DNA of 64,000 nucleotides from positions 23,473,846 to 23,537,845 of the forward strand of contig NC_040025.1 in NCBI RefSeq assembly GCF_000972845.2, in the 5' to 3' direction. Of this stretch, positions 28,469-41,200 are shown piece after piece. Source of the stretch: Larimichthys crocea (taxonomy: Eukaryota; Chordata; Actinopteri; Sciaenidae). Each line of letters starts with the position of its first letter. The first letter of the stretch is position 1. The notes beneath the pieces are model-generated. The model saw nothing but the letters and a program-made list of their open reading frames with translations. It had not been told where the DNA came from and did not search any database. The position numbers were made by a program, and so were the translations under genes.

Positions 28469-31105
28469 TTTGGTAGAGAGACATAACAATAACAGAGAGC
28501 GAGCAGTTATTAATCAGCGGAATAAAAAGTTATTTCCTGATTGTTTCAAAGGTCCAGTTCCATTTATTGCAACAAAGACTTTCCAGTGACCCAACATGCA
28601 CCACAGCAGTGCCCTGACTCTCTTTGACCTGAATGGAACTGAACTTTGATTAGTATCATTGGTAACACCAGTGTTAAAATGACTGCTGTGAAAAAAGGTC
28701 AATTGGACTTTTGCACTGCATGCAGTTTGAAAGTATCTTTATGTAGGTTAGTGAGACCGGGTTGGAAAAACACTAAAGCAACAGTCAGCAAAGTGCATCA
28801 GGTAAGACAGTTTAAACTCTCTACAATAAAATGCAGCTTCATCGACACATCTGCATTGAAGTATTTTTATGAGTGTTTGTGGACATGTTTATTAGCTTTC
28901 AGTAGTTTGAACAGATGGCCAATGTGGGTTGAGTTTAATAAAGGCCAAATGACATGTTGAGACACCAAAGTGATGCATATATGAAAGACGGAGCAGAGAA
29001 AAACACTGAACTATCTAAGATGTGTACATGAAGTGAATGCTTTCTGTTCTGTGGTAATAAAGAAATGTCAAACCATTGGAAAGTCCTACAGTGACAGAGA
29101 GGTAAGCCAGGCACACAGGTGTTTATAGGTGTTTACACACAGGGAACATTTTCTCCGTATTGGCACAAGATCTGACAGCAACATCATAGGGTCACTACCG
29201 ACTTACTTTGCAACTTCCACTGCACTGAGATGGGAATAAACTCCCTGAACTCAAAGTGAATTCGTATTTTTCTGCAGTTACAAGTGTGTTGTGATATTTG
29301 AACTTGGCAGGGGTCGTGTTAGACTGAAAGAGTGTATGTTTGAGTAATGGTGACAAGTTTAATGTTCTTAGCTACTGGTGAGTTGAGGGGATTGCACAAC
29401 ACATATTTCTGAGTTAAACATAAAGTAAAGCGAGTCTCAACTCCAGAAGTCACGAAAAATATTATTCTGAATTCTTGTCATGCCTGACTCTTGACATTGA
29501 CATTTTGGAGGTGTAAAAGTTATTGCCTGCCAGCAGAATCATGGCAGTAGTCTCGCAGTCACAAGTCATATTTGTTTTCAGCGGCGCTGACAGCTGGTTA
29601 GAGAAGTTGCAACACAACAGACAAATGAATGACAGTTAATGGGCAGCTTCAGAATGAGAGTTTAACAAGTCAGTTTATTATATTTACAAAAGTGGTAATA
29701 TATAGTAATTTGGTGAATTTCATATGGCACCTATTATGAAATGAAATGGGTATTTTTCCACTTGAGCTTTGATTCATGGACAGACTTTCTTATGCTTCAC
29801 AAATGATCAAAAAAAATTAGGCACACGTTTCAGTTTTATTGATTATGATTCCCATTTTGCTTTCTTAACATATCCTGGTTACAATTCATTAATCATTAAT
29901 TAAAAATAAAACGTGCAAAATGTAAAAGACCATCTTCAGTTTGGGTTGAAGGTGTTGTTTGAGTGTCTCACACTGGACTGGTTTACATCACTGTTTGTGT
30001 GGTAGTGGGAAGAAAGCAACATCATTATGATAATTCATTTAGAATGATCTAAACTTCTGTTTTCCAAACGCTGATTGTGCACTGTTTTGCAAAGTATCTA
30101 AAATTCAAATGGATTTTTGTGTGTGAACACAAAACCACAGTAATGACTCTACTACTCCTAAACAAATAATAAACCCAAGTTTGGACTTTGTAACAATATT
30201 TTGAAGTCTACTGCGCCCAAAAGTCTCTAATATGACTAGACTGAGTTACATGAAACCCTGTGTTATAATCTTGTCTTCTGTTCTCCATATTATAACAAAA
30301 ACATTAACAAAGAACACACTAAAGATTATGTCTAGGCTCTCCAGACATTTAGTAATGCAACTCTGTAAAATTGAGGAACTTGTGAGAAACTTGTCATCCC
30401 ATCATGCATTGGCCTCTTTTATAAGATGCTCTCTGACTGGTAAACGCCCATGTATTTTGAACTCTATGCCCTCAGTTCGTAACTCCCCTTCCCTTTATGA
30501 ATTTGAAGGCCCCAAGCCAAGATCATTTTCATAAAATGATTGTTTTCTCAAACTTGAGACAGTTCATTCCACAGCCACAGGCAAGTAAACTGATGTGCAA
30601 ATTTAGTGGAGTGCACCTTTAATTGCGCATCTTGAACTGTTGTTAACCTCTCCTATCATCCATGTGTTTCTTCATTTACACCAGATAAAGGCCCTCATGA
30701 CCTGTATCATCAAATTTAGGTGAAGGAATGTTGCATATAAACAAACGTGGCTCTACCTTCGATTATCTTAAATTCTCTAACCAAGCGTTTATTCACACTT
30801 GCACCATCTAGTAACCTCACCAACAACAAAAACAACAGTGATAGCAGTGAGGTCGAGAGGGAGACATGTATCACCACAATCTGCAGCTGTCCTTTTTTAG
30901 TGTAAGTTGTTCTCCGGATAAGAGCGTCATGCTCAAAGCCAAAACTGTAAACAGAAGCCAAGAAATGTACCCCCCGCCCCCCATATTATCCTGCATGGCA
31001 CTGGTACAAAAGTAGCTTAGGACGCAGCATGGGAATAGGGAGACAGATAAATGTGACAAAAAGAAGATGGGGGCAAGCCAAGTGGATGGAGGAGGAGAGA
31101 TGAAA

Positions 31106-31154
<49 letters not shown>

Positions 31155-33070
31155 GTGTGATGGGGTTCAGATGGCTCCCACAGCTAAAGAAGAGCAGAGA
31201 GGGAACATTCCCATGATCTGCTGGATACTGTGGACTTGAAACTACACAATCAATATGGCAAGCATTAATTGTGGTGTTAGCACTGTCGCCCCACAGCAGC
31301 CCACACTACCATTATGTGAATATTACTATTAATATTCCTAATTTTCCATTTGGGTGCCATTAAACCAGAAGAAGAAGGTGCAAGGGGATGACGTGAGAAT
31401 ACCAATCAAACCTCCAACATGTGATGGAAATATTTCATTTATGTTTGAAATAAAACTCCATAAAACTCTTTATTGCCCTACACACATCTGATGCTTTCAT
31501 CTTCTGCTGTCCTTTATTTGCATTATGATTTTTCCATCTCAGCCAAGCATAAAACTTTTAATGCAATATTTGAAGGTTTTTTTGGCCCATTTCTTCAAAC
31601 TTTTTGCATTTTGCAAATTGAACATGCCCATAAAAATGTGTAAAACAAACTTGCCTTAAAACCAGGGGACAATTTGGCACTGCAGTGAGTTATTTCATCC
31701 TGTTTCCAAAATAAATAAAATGTAAAAAAAAAAATTCACACATCTATGAGACAACTTGATTTATATTGGAAAGGATGGTTTCACTACATTGGTAGACTTT
31801 CTCACTTTTAAAGGAATGAAAATATATATTTTGGCCCAACATGCACACATCAATACAAAGGTGTCACACACATCTACAGAATCTGAAAGCAAACACAAAG
31901 CACACCGCAAAGTCTTTACAGCATGCTCATCACGTTAAACACACCACACCCCCTCACTACAGAGACAGTAGCTCCATCTGTTAAAGATGACTAACCCAAA
32001 GCCATCATAGGCTCGGCCAGCTGCATTATAAAACCATCTGAATCCAGAGATTTACAAAAATGAGAGAAAGAGATAGAAGGGCAGAGAGCGAATAGTTCAG
32101 AGAGAAAGAACGATAAGAAAAAAAGAGAAAGGTCACAACACACGTAGTGCTGACATAAAGGAACATCCCATCCATTCCTGAGCGGGGCCCTCGCTGTTCA
32201 AACAACTTTTAACAGTCAAGGATGAATCAAAAGGGTGATTGTAAAAATGCTGCTCCGCCCCCATTAACTTTTGTGTTCACAAGCTTGTGAATGAACCCGG
32301 TGTATACACCCAAATGCTGAGACAAAGAAAATAACAGGGATAGAGGGCAGGAAGAGAGTCCAGAGGAGAGGGACAATGTAACGAGGAACTTCAAGCTAAA
32401 GTCGACATTTTAATGAATGGTGTGAAGTCAGACTGTAAAAGAATCAAGAGCTTTTGAAAAACACACACTTGTGTAAAGGCGTAACGTCTTGGCGCACACC
32501 CAGTGTCCACAGGTGAAGGTCATGGCTCAAGGGTTTGGAGGAGAACAGGGGAAGTTGCTATTAAGAAGTGCGGTGCGATGCAGATGTTGGAACTTTACGG
32601 TTGAGAATCTGATTTATTTCCCTCGTAAAACCAATTTTTACATTTGTTAACCAGGAAACTGAAGTTTGAACAGAGCTTTACAGCTTGAAAATAAGTCATA
32701 CGCCCTCCAAATCCAATTTCAGCCCATTTCTGTCAAAGTGTGCAGTTTCTTTGGGCTTTAAAGTTCAGTGGACTCCAACAGAACAGTACATCACTTTCTC
32801 AACCCTGTAACATGATGAGGTCTTTAAGGCCCATTTCCTTTAGCAAGACAGCATGCAGAGGAGTAAAACTCAGTCAAGGATTACAGCCTGTTTGAACCCT
32901 CAAGCACTAATGGGAGTGTCCACTATAAGACCTTAGACTGGACAATTCACTTCTTAAGTCAACTGAATTATTCTGATGAAATAAAATCACAGCCAAGATA
33001 AATTTCCATAATATGTACAGTTACAACCTAATTTTAATTTTAATCTTTTTTTTTTTCTGTATCTCTGTAC
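28469..33070. other. No gene recognised; non-coding sequence
   Basis: No exon, RNA gene or intact transposon seen apart from the GT microsatellite listed separately. Confidence 0.5.
31109..31159. repeat. (GT)n microsatellite
   Basis: About 25 GT units with one GC interruption. Confidence 0.9.
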
Positions 33071-33150
33071 TTTAGCTAAGCTTAGCCCAAAGACTGGAAA
33101 CAACAGCTAGCATGTCTCTGTTTAATCTGTACAAAAACATAGGTGGATGC

Positions 33151-33798
33151 TACGGAGCCCGTCTGGTGACATGACATTGTATGAATGAAAATGTCTAAAC
33201 TGCAACTGATTGAAGAATATCGTTGTAATTCATCCCTAGATTACATTATTATTACATTACATTACATTACATTTACCAGACGCTTTTATCCAAAGCGACT
33301 TACAGAGGAGGACATAAGCTGAGAAAGGTGTAAAGGAGCACAGAGTAGTTGTTAGTTTTGTTAGGCAGGGAGGCAGTCTCGAAAGAGAAAGGTTTTTACA
33401 AGTTTTTTAAAGGTAGAAAGGGATGTTGCTGTTCTTGTATCCGTTGGTAGGTCATTCCACCATTTGGGGACAACCACAGAGAAGAGTTTAGAGTGACCTC
33501 GTTTGCGAGAGGCGAGGGTAAAATAGATTAAAATAAAACAAAATCAGATCAAAATTGTCCATGTTTGCGACTGAAGCTACTGATGCCAGAAAGAAAGTCA
33601 TCAGTATCACTGATGCAATGACTAACATTTCTTGTGACCACACAAAATTATCATGCCTTATTCATTCGTGGCCACATAATAATCATCTCATTCCCAAGTA
33701 TTAAGCAAGTCATGGCCACGGATCTCGTTCCCACGCCTTAATTCGTGGCCACGGATTTTTTTTTTTTCCACCCATGTCACCAGGCGGGCTCCGTAGGA
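33151..33798. mobile_element. TA-flanked inverted-repeat element nested in an older repeat
   Basis: The left end TACGGAGCCCGTCTGGTGAC then ATGAC is matched in reverse complement by the right end ATGTCACCAGGCGGGCTCCG then TA. The ends are inverted repeats of about 25 bp with two mismatches, bounded by TA. The right half has repeated GTGGCCACG motifs, as in the truncated element beside the assembly gap. There is no ORF, so it is non-autonomous. Confidence 0.75.
33240..33535. repeat. Repeat with ATTACATTTACCAGACGCTT motif, nested inside the TA element
   Basis: It begins with ATTAC pentamers, then ACATTTACCAGACGCTTTTA, TCCAAAGCGACTTACAGAGG and, later, GGTCATTCCACCATTTGGGG. This combination is one of the most frequent repeat sequences in teleost genomes. 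It appears inserted within the 33,151-33,798 element, making a three-level nest. The ends are approximate. Confidence 0.6.
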
Positions 33799-33990
33799 TT
33801 CTGTTTTGAGCCTTTGAACAAACAAGATATAACTTTTTGCTTTGGTAGTCTGATTTTGTTACTATTGAACACAGCTAGGCTAGATGTTTCCAGAATTTAT
33901 GCTAAGCTAAGGTAAACAGCCGCTGGTGGTAGCTTTATACTTAGCTTACAAGAGAATTATATTAATCCTCCCACCTGACAAGAAAGTGCA

Positions 33991-35298
33991 TTTTCCAAAA
34001 TATCAAATTATTTATTTAATTCAAAAGAAAACTGTTTGATCTAAATTTCTTTCTAGGACATGTTTGGTGTATGTATACATAATACTACATAGTAGTAGTG
34101 GATGAATCCTGACATTTTTGTTGATCCCTCTAGTGTCGGCATGTGGACAGTTTCCACTTACACAAAAAATAAAATGAAAATGAACAGGAAGGAAAATCTA
34201 ATTGGCAGATTTGACGTTCCACGTGCATTTGAGTTGCTCAAAGATCGATTACTTTCCATTTGCACGTTCCATGAACTCCCCTCTAGCACCATCCTCAGGC
34301 CAAAATGTCTTCTCCACGAAATTTGCTGAGTGAATTCACATCCCCTTGGGAAAGAGGCCTTCACTCACTGTCTGTTTGTTGGACAATTTAACCTAACCTG
34401 GCTCTCTTCTGTTTTCATCTGTTCTGCTCTTTTCCATGGCCCGCTGCTGTGCTGTGTTTTCTCCATCTTTCTTTGCAGCCGGCTTGAGTGGGGAAGCACC
34501 AGAACAAACCAACTCGAAAAGGCTCTTTGTCCCCCGGCGTCAGAAAACACACTTGCACTCTTTCCTCCCTTTGTCTGTCTACCTCCTACATACACCCAGT
34601 ATGAGCATGAGTCTTTCCCCTGTCTTCAGCTTTCAACAATGCTTCATCTCTGTGCCCCAGCCCACACACCAGAATACCACAACAGGACGCCATGAACTTC
34701 TGCCTCTGGCCTCTGTCTCACTCCTCTTTTCTTTATCTGTCACTTCCTCATCAACACAGTCTGTCTCACTCTCAGTCTCCATCCTTTTTCTCCCTCCATG
34801 TCTCAAATTGGTGACCTCACCCAACACCCACATTACTGTGACTTCATCAGGCAGCAGCTGCAGTCAAGGCCACAGAGCAAAGTGTTGGTGGAGGGGACAA
34901 TTAACACCAACGCTGTGTCTGGGACATCAGAGTGAGATTACTGAGAGGGAAACTTCTGGAAGATATCAACAACCTCAATATGTCATGTGGGGCATTTAAT
35001 CTTTTTAAAATCTGAATCTGAATTTCATAGGTCGCTGCTATCAGCTGAAAGAATGCCCACTTGTCTCGTCTGGGAAATTGAAGTGGTGGGAAGTCTCAAC
35101 AAGACCACCAACGTACAAGTAGGACAGGGTTTGTTTGTGAGAATAAAGCTTTGAGCTTTGGACGGAGGGTTGTATGAGAAAATATGTGATGTTGCCCACA
35201 GAATTTGTCTAGCCCAGTGCCAAACGGAAAGATGAGGTAAAACAAATGTCTGGGTAGAGAAGTTGATCAAGAGTTGATCACCATGACACGAAATCTGG
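33991..35298. other. No gene recognised; CT-rich open stretch
   Basis: Bases 34,330-35,000 are relatively free of stops on both strands (longest frame 187 codons, plus strand) because of CT-rich composition. The predicted peptide is Ser/Pro-rich and low in complexity, and no credible splice or start context was found. I do not call a gene here. Confidence 0.4.
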
Positions 35299-35334
35299 GA
35301 ACTGAGGGAAAGGGCTGTCCCTTTCCCTCAGTTC
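35299..35334. repeat. Perfect 16-bp inverted repeat with 4-nt loop
   Basis: GAACTGAGGGAAAGGG (35,299-35,314), loop CTGT, then the exact reverse complement CCCTTTCCCTCAGTTC (35,319-35,334). It lies about 0.7 kb downstream of the candidate apeh polyadenylation signal, in otherwise unremarkable sequence. Confidence 0.9.
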
Positions 35335-35977
35335 AAGAAATTGCTTTGTCAGATCTTGTCTGTAAGTCTTAACTTGGCTAAAGGGTTGCAGTAAATTATT
35401 TGTTCAGGCAGCCCCATGAAGAAGGTGGTCAAGAAGAGCAATTAAAGACTCCAGATGAGGTTTCGTGCGGTTTGGATGGTTTACAGCTCTGTAGCGGGTC
35501 TGTGTGTTTAAAAGGCTTCAAATGTCACATTTTGAAATGTGGCTGTTAAAGTTACATGTAACATTTTGAGCTCTGGGTCTCTTCTTTTTTGGGAAAGATC
35601 AAAAGTTAGTGATGATATATAGGAGGGTCATGCTTAGAAGAAACTTAAAGGTGCAGTTGATCTTATGCATATGCGTCCATGTACATTATATTTTGTTAAA
35701 GAGATCTAAAACAGCAATGTACACACACATAATTAAGCTGGTATGATTAATGGTTTGATTTTTCATGGAATAAATGTTCAGAAAAAAAGGAAAATTGGTA
35801 CAACAGACAGAGACTGCCATCTGCTGGACACTGAAAAATTGTTTTTGAGTTTTAATCATTGTGGGGGAAAATGAGTTAATATATGTCACAATAATAGTTT
35901 GACACACCTTTAGGGTGTAGCACTGAGTAACCAGACATGACAAAATCGAAACATCAGTACAGATTTGTAACATTTTC

Positions 35978-35983
35978 TTTATT
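35978..35983 (-). terminator. apeh: Candidate apeh polyadenylation signal
   Basis: The minus strand reads AATAAA here, about 200 nt after the apeh stop codon at 36,181-36,183. This gives a short but normal 3' UTR. The exact cleavage site is not visible. Confidence 0.45.
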
Positions 35984-36180
35984 TTATGCTTCGATATGGA
36001 AATGTTTTTACAAAATTTAGTACATTGTAACATGCAGAATGTGTTTTTGTCGTTAAAAAGGCAGTGATGTATTCAAGATCGTCAACTACTGTAATACTGA
36101 ATTAAATGTATCCTCTTTTGAGGATGTTCAGCAACAGACTCGCTCAGAAACACTTGTTTCTTGTGTGTGGGTGTGTGTGT

Positions 36181-38208
36181 TTAGACATGCTGCTGCATCC
36201 ATAGCACTGTGTTGAGGAAGCAATCTGCCTGTGTGTCCACTCTGGACAGAGAGTGTCCATCATCTGGAAACCACAACAATCTGGAAGAACAAATACAAAG
36301 ATGAGCAAAGCTAAAAATCAGTCTCGGGTTTGTTCAGCAAGATGATCGACATAAACGAGCATTGAAAAATGCAATCGCCATGCTGTAAAAACTACACCAC
36401 AGTCACATGACTTAGCGACTAAGCGTTACCGCCACTAAGCTCCTGTGTGAAGCCAATACATTGGGTATTTACTGACACATTTTATCTCATAGAACACACA
36501 CTCACTAACTTCAAGACGAGGGAACCGGAAATGCATAAATGCTGACTCATTTTCATATTTTGGGACTTCCTGCATCACATTTATTAATCTTGATGACAGA
36601 ATGCATGAGTTAAATGAATGTTATGTTGTACCTGACAGGTAACGCTCTGCTCTTCAGCGCTTTATAGAGCTCCAGACCCTGGTGAGGAGACACTCGCTTG
36701 TCTCTGCCCCCCAGCATCAGCAGCACTGGAGCCTTGATCTACAAATAAAACACACAAACTTGTTATTAAGGCAGCTTTATAAACTGCAGGATAGAAATAA
36801 CATCTGGTGTAAGAATTTGTACATCATGATTAAAATCTTTAAAGTCTGACCTGGGCAGCATGTATGATGGGTGACTTCTCTAACATAGCAGCAAGGGCTT
36901 CAGCTGTGGGAATCTGGTCATACGAGTACTGAAACCCCATACTGCTGTAACGCCTCAAGACACAGAGAGAGGATGAAAGATTCAAACTTTAAAGTGGTTT
37001 GGATGTGTTGCGATGTGTGGACGACTTGCTGTGCACGTGCATGTGACTCACCAGTCTACTATGTCGCTGGTGCCCAACAAAGTAGCGGCATTAATTACAG
37101 GGTTCCTAGCCGCACACGCTCTGTAGAACTCTGGGTACTGACCAACCAGATGACAAGATAGGAAACCCCCGTGAGAACCACCAATCACAGCCAAGCGTTT
37201 AGGGTCAAGGGTGTTGTCCGTCTGCAGCGCAGTGAGCACGGCCCTCTGGGTAAAGACACTCAAATTATTTTCCGTTGCAGAGTGAGCTGTTTATGAATGA
37301 CTGACCGAAAAAGTGTTGAAAGCCTTCTACCTGCACGTCTTTTACATCCTGGCTTCCGATGTGACTGATCAGGGACAAAATGCTGTCCTGACCAAACCCT
37401 GTGGATCCACGGTAGTTCACTAAGTAGAGAGACATAAAGAGATTTTCAGATGGGAGTGCCTCTCGCTCGCCTCTCTGGTGGTGCATCACTGTATTACGTA
37501 ATGTTAATTACGGGTTATTATTATATTGTATTGCATGTAATAATGATAATGTTATGATTCTATTGATGTTACGTCATATATTCATCACTACTATAACATT
37601 ACCATTTTTTCCTTTTCCTTCTCTCTGCCACACATCCCCTAAGGAGGGAAAACTAATTCTTCGTGTGTGTGTGTTTGAGAGAAAACAGGCATCTTACCCA
37701 TGAGCACAGCGAAGCCGAGTTTAGCGAGTCCAGCTGTGGTGCAGTTCCACTCGACTGGGAACTGGGAGTGGGGGCCACCTGGGGGAGCGAACAAACTAAA
37801 ATTATAATATGAAAAATGAAAATGTTTCAACATGTTTCCATTCTGTACCAGAAATACAGCGACTACACAAAAGTGGAGTAAACACAGACCGTGGATGTAG
37901 ACAACCAGAGGTATCTTTGCTTCATGGAGGTAACGAGACGGTTTCACCAGGATAGCCCCGAAGTCTAAACCAGCTGATAGAAAGAGAAGGGCAAAAGTAA
38001 GAATTGATTTTGACATTACACAAGTTCACCAGTCTTACATTAAAGGAATGCTTGATCATTTTTCATGCTCACAGTAGTGTGTGTTGTCCTCCTCTGGGGG
38101 TGGTGTAACATCTAGAACTGTCCAGTGGAAATCAAAGGTCCTGATGGGCGGCTGCAGGGTTCGCCAGGTCACAGCTTCACCTGCCAAGGGAAGAAAACCC
38201 ACTAACTG

Positions 38209-38253
<45 letters not shown>

Positions 38254-41200
38254 ATTATACAAATCTACAAATCTAATCTTGCTTAGCAATGCATAAAACA
38301 ACATTTTAGTATAGTGCCTGGTGTTGTGTCTCTATATTTGTGTGTGTGTGTGTGTGTTTGCTGACCAGAGTGGGAGGTATGTTGGGACTCGAGCAGCAGA
38401 CAACCATCAGGTCGTTCTGTATGGTCAGCAGCTTCCAGCTGCCATAAAGTCTGGGAAGAGCAGAAAGACCTGCAGAGGAGAAAAGAAAAGACAACGCAGA
38501 GAGAGAGAAGGAGGTGACAACACGGTAGAGATATGATAGCAGGGAAACAAACACAGAGATAACCGTCATATGTAAATGAGATGTATATGCATATTAGATA
38601 AAACCGTATTAACTTTCATTTTGTGTCGCTCACTTCTGTGGTGTTTCTGCAACCTTTAACTTTTCTTTTGAAATTCCCCAATAGGATGTGGGTGGCAACA
38701 TTAAGCCTGTTGATCTTGTCATACCTTCCTGTTCTCTCTTGTGCTCCTGATGATGAAGATGAGGTGGAGGAGGAGGAGGAGGAGGAGGAGGAGGAGGAGG
38801 GAGGAGAGGAGGATCAGGTAGAGGATCTGGCACAGGAGGAAGAGGAGGAGGAGGAGGAAGATGAGAGAATGAAGGAAGTAAAGGAAGAGGAGATGGTGGA
38901 GGTGGAAGAAGAGGGATGTGGGGAACAGCAGGAGGAGGAGGGGGAGGAAAATGAGGAGAAGGACAAAAAGCAGGAGATGGGGGAGGGTGGAGAGGCCAAC
39001 AGGGAGAAGGAGGAGGTGGAGGGAAAAGAAGAGATGGAGAGGAGGACAAGAGAGGGAGAGGAGGAGGTGGAGGAGAGGATGGACTCTTACTATCAGAGAG
39101 GGAGGTAACTTTGCTTGATCTTCTGTCAACCATAAAGAGATCCTGAGAGAGAGACAGAGAGAGAGAATAGGATGAAGTGAAAAACAAAATAATCAAAAAA
39201 AAAAAACATTTCGGTGTGTGTTTTGGTTGCAGGTAGAGCCATGAGGTGATTATCTTAGCTTAGCATAAAGACTAGAAGCAAAGGGAAACTGCTAGCTTGT
39301 GTACACATTACATAACTTATATAAAACGTGTTAATTAGTGATGTCAAACTATTTCTTAACAATGGATACCTTCCAGTTTCTGCGAGGGCTGCTGAACACT
39401 ACTCTCTGACTGTCTTCAGACCAACAGGAGGACGGCAGAGCTTCATAGACACCTGCAAACTCGCCTGGAACAAAAACATGGAAAGACTTTTTTTTATTTT
39501 TGATATCTTTTAACTCTAATCATCATCATTTCAAGACAATCCATCCAATAGTTGACATTTTACTCATAACAACAAAAGTCAACCTCATAGAGGAAAAGTC
39601 AGAGGACACAAAAATCAATAGATTTGATCCTCTGGGGACCATTATTGTGTGTTTAAGATAAATAATAATAAAATTAATAAATAATAAAATAATAAAAATC
39701 AGTATGTAACCCACCGGCCTGTGGTCTGTCGACAACATCCAACAGTGTAGATGTCTTCCCGCTCCTCAGGTCCAACTGTGGAGGATTAGGAGTCACTGTT
39801 AACAGAAGAAAAACACAGATACACATGCACAAACACACAAACGTATGCACAGTACCTGCTGCAGACTGAGGCACTGGCTGTGAGGACCAAACACTCGACC
39901 CTGCCTATAGATCAACGTGGACCCATCTGGACTCAGCCTGGGACAGGACACGGACACGTTGTCCCCAGACAGACACTCTGGTTTGGAGGGAGGAGGACAA
40001 CACAAGGATCGGATGAGCAGAGCAGAGAGAGTTTAGTTTGTTAACAAAGAGAAAAACACGATGTGCTCACCACAGTTTCCATCCATGTCGAGCTTGAATA
40101 ACGCAGACCTGAAACAGAATTTTACAAAATGAAACTGCAAACTGTAATTTCCACTGTTTAGTCTGAGGACTGTTATACAAATAAACCAGATTTTTAAATG
40201 GCTCAATGAGCTAAATGTTTTCTTCCTGATGCCTGGAAACAGAAACAAAGTTTACAGTCGCTGCTGTTTTCCATTTTTCTTTTCAGGTTCAATTCAGCAC
40301 AAGAAAATCTCCTGTGGCACCATCACACTGTAATGATAGCAACTTTTATATATAGTAGGGGTCAAAGAGTATTTTTCCTTTATTTATATATACACATATA
40401 TTACGGAAGCGTATTGCTACCATGCCAGACAAAAAAAATGCATCAGGTTTCACGTTTTAACATGATAACGTTAAAACTTATCACGTTATAACGTGAAATG
40501 TAACACTACCACGTGAAACTTGTCACATTAACGTTATAATGTGATATATAACAGGAAACTTATCATGTTGCAACATCAAACTTATCACTTTAAAACATGA
40601 AACTTGTCATGTCATCAATGTGGAAACTGATATAAAGAATTGTCAGCAGCAATATGCTTCACAAATAGTGTTTAATGAGTTTGAAAAAGAGAAGGAATTA
40701 AATTAAGCAATGTGCCAGTAATATAGTAACAAAGTTGCCTTTTGGGGGCAAAAAAATTTCACTTGACATCATTTCTGTGTATTATGTATCATTTCTGTGT
40801 ATTTTAGTGCTGAAGTTGCTGCTGTTGCTGTTTTTCATACTGAAAACAAAGCAGCTCTCTAACCTGCGGTTGGAGCAGAACTTCAGTCCGAGCCTGAACG
40901 GTTCGTGGTACCAACCGACAAAAATCACTGACTGACTGCTGCAAGCCCACAGAGCCTGGAGGACAACAAACACACACACACAGACACACACTGATAATTA
41001 CAGGAAAATCTATCAAAACCAGCATGTGTAAAAGACCAAGTTGTGAGTTTGTATCACTGTTATTAAAGTCACAATGGAAGAGCCTTAAAACCTCCTACTG
41101 TCCTCACCTGTCCAGGGGAAACGTCAGGTGGGACTCCCTGCAGCACGTTAATGTGGCCGTTCTGCAGATTCACCACACAAATCACAGCAACACTCTTATT

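Larger units (their letters stand above)
33071..33990. mobile_element. Interspersed repeat with GCTAAGC ends, split by a nested insertion
   Basis: The left piece (about 33,071-33,148) carries AGCTAAGCTTAGCCCAAAGA then CTGGAAACAACAGCTAGC. The right piece (about 33,866-33,990) carries the opposite orientation, AGGCTAGATGTTTCCAGAAT then TTATGCTAAGCTAAGG. Together they look like the two inverted ends of one old non-autonomous element common in teleosts. They are separated by the TA-flanked element at 33,149-33,799. Confidence 0.55.

Noticed and set aside
34436..34999. 187-codon plus-strand ORF, the longest in the gene-free half
   Set aside because: It is Ser/Pro-rich and low in complexity, overlaps open frames on the other strand, and lies in CT-rich DNA where stops are rare. 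There are no recognisable domains or splice context.
36973..37161. Plus-strand ORF opposite apeh exon 18
   Set aside because: It is a shadow of the conserved GGSHGG-containing exon on the other strand.
38623..39108. 161-codon Glu-rich ORF on the plus strand, and 188- and 136-codon ORFs on the minus strand
   Set aside because: All arise from the purine/pyrimidine tract in apeh intron 12. They have no family resemblance beyond low complexity, and they overlap a well-defined intron between confirmed exons.
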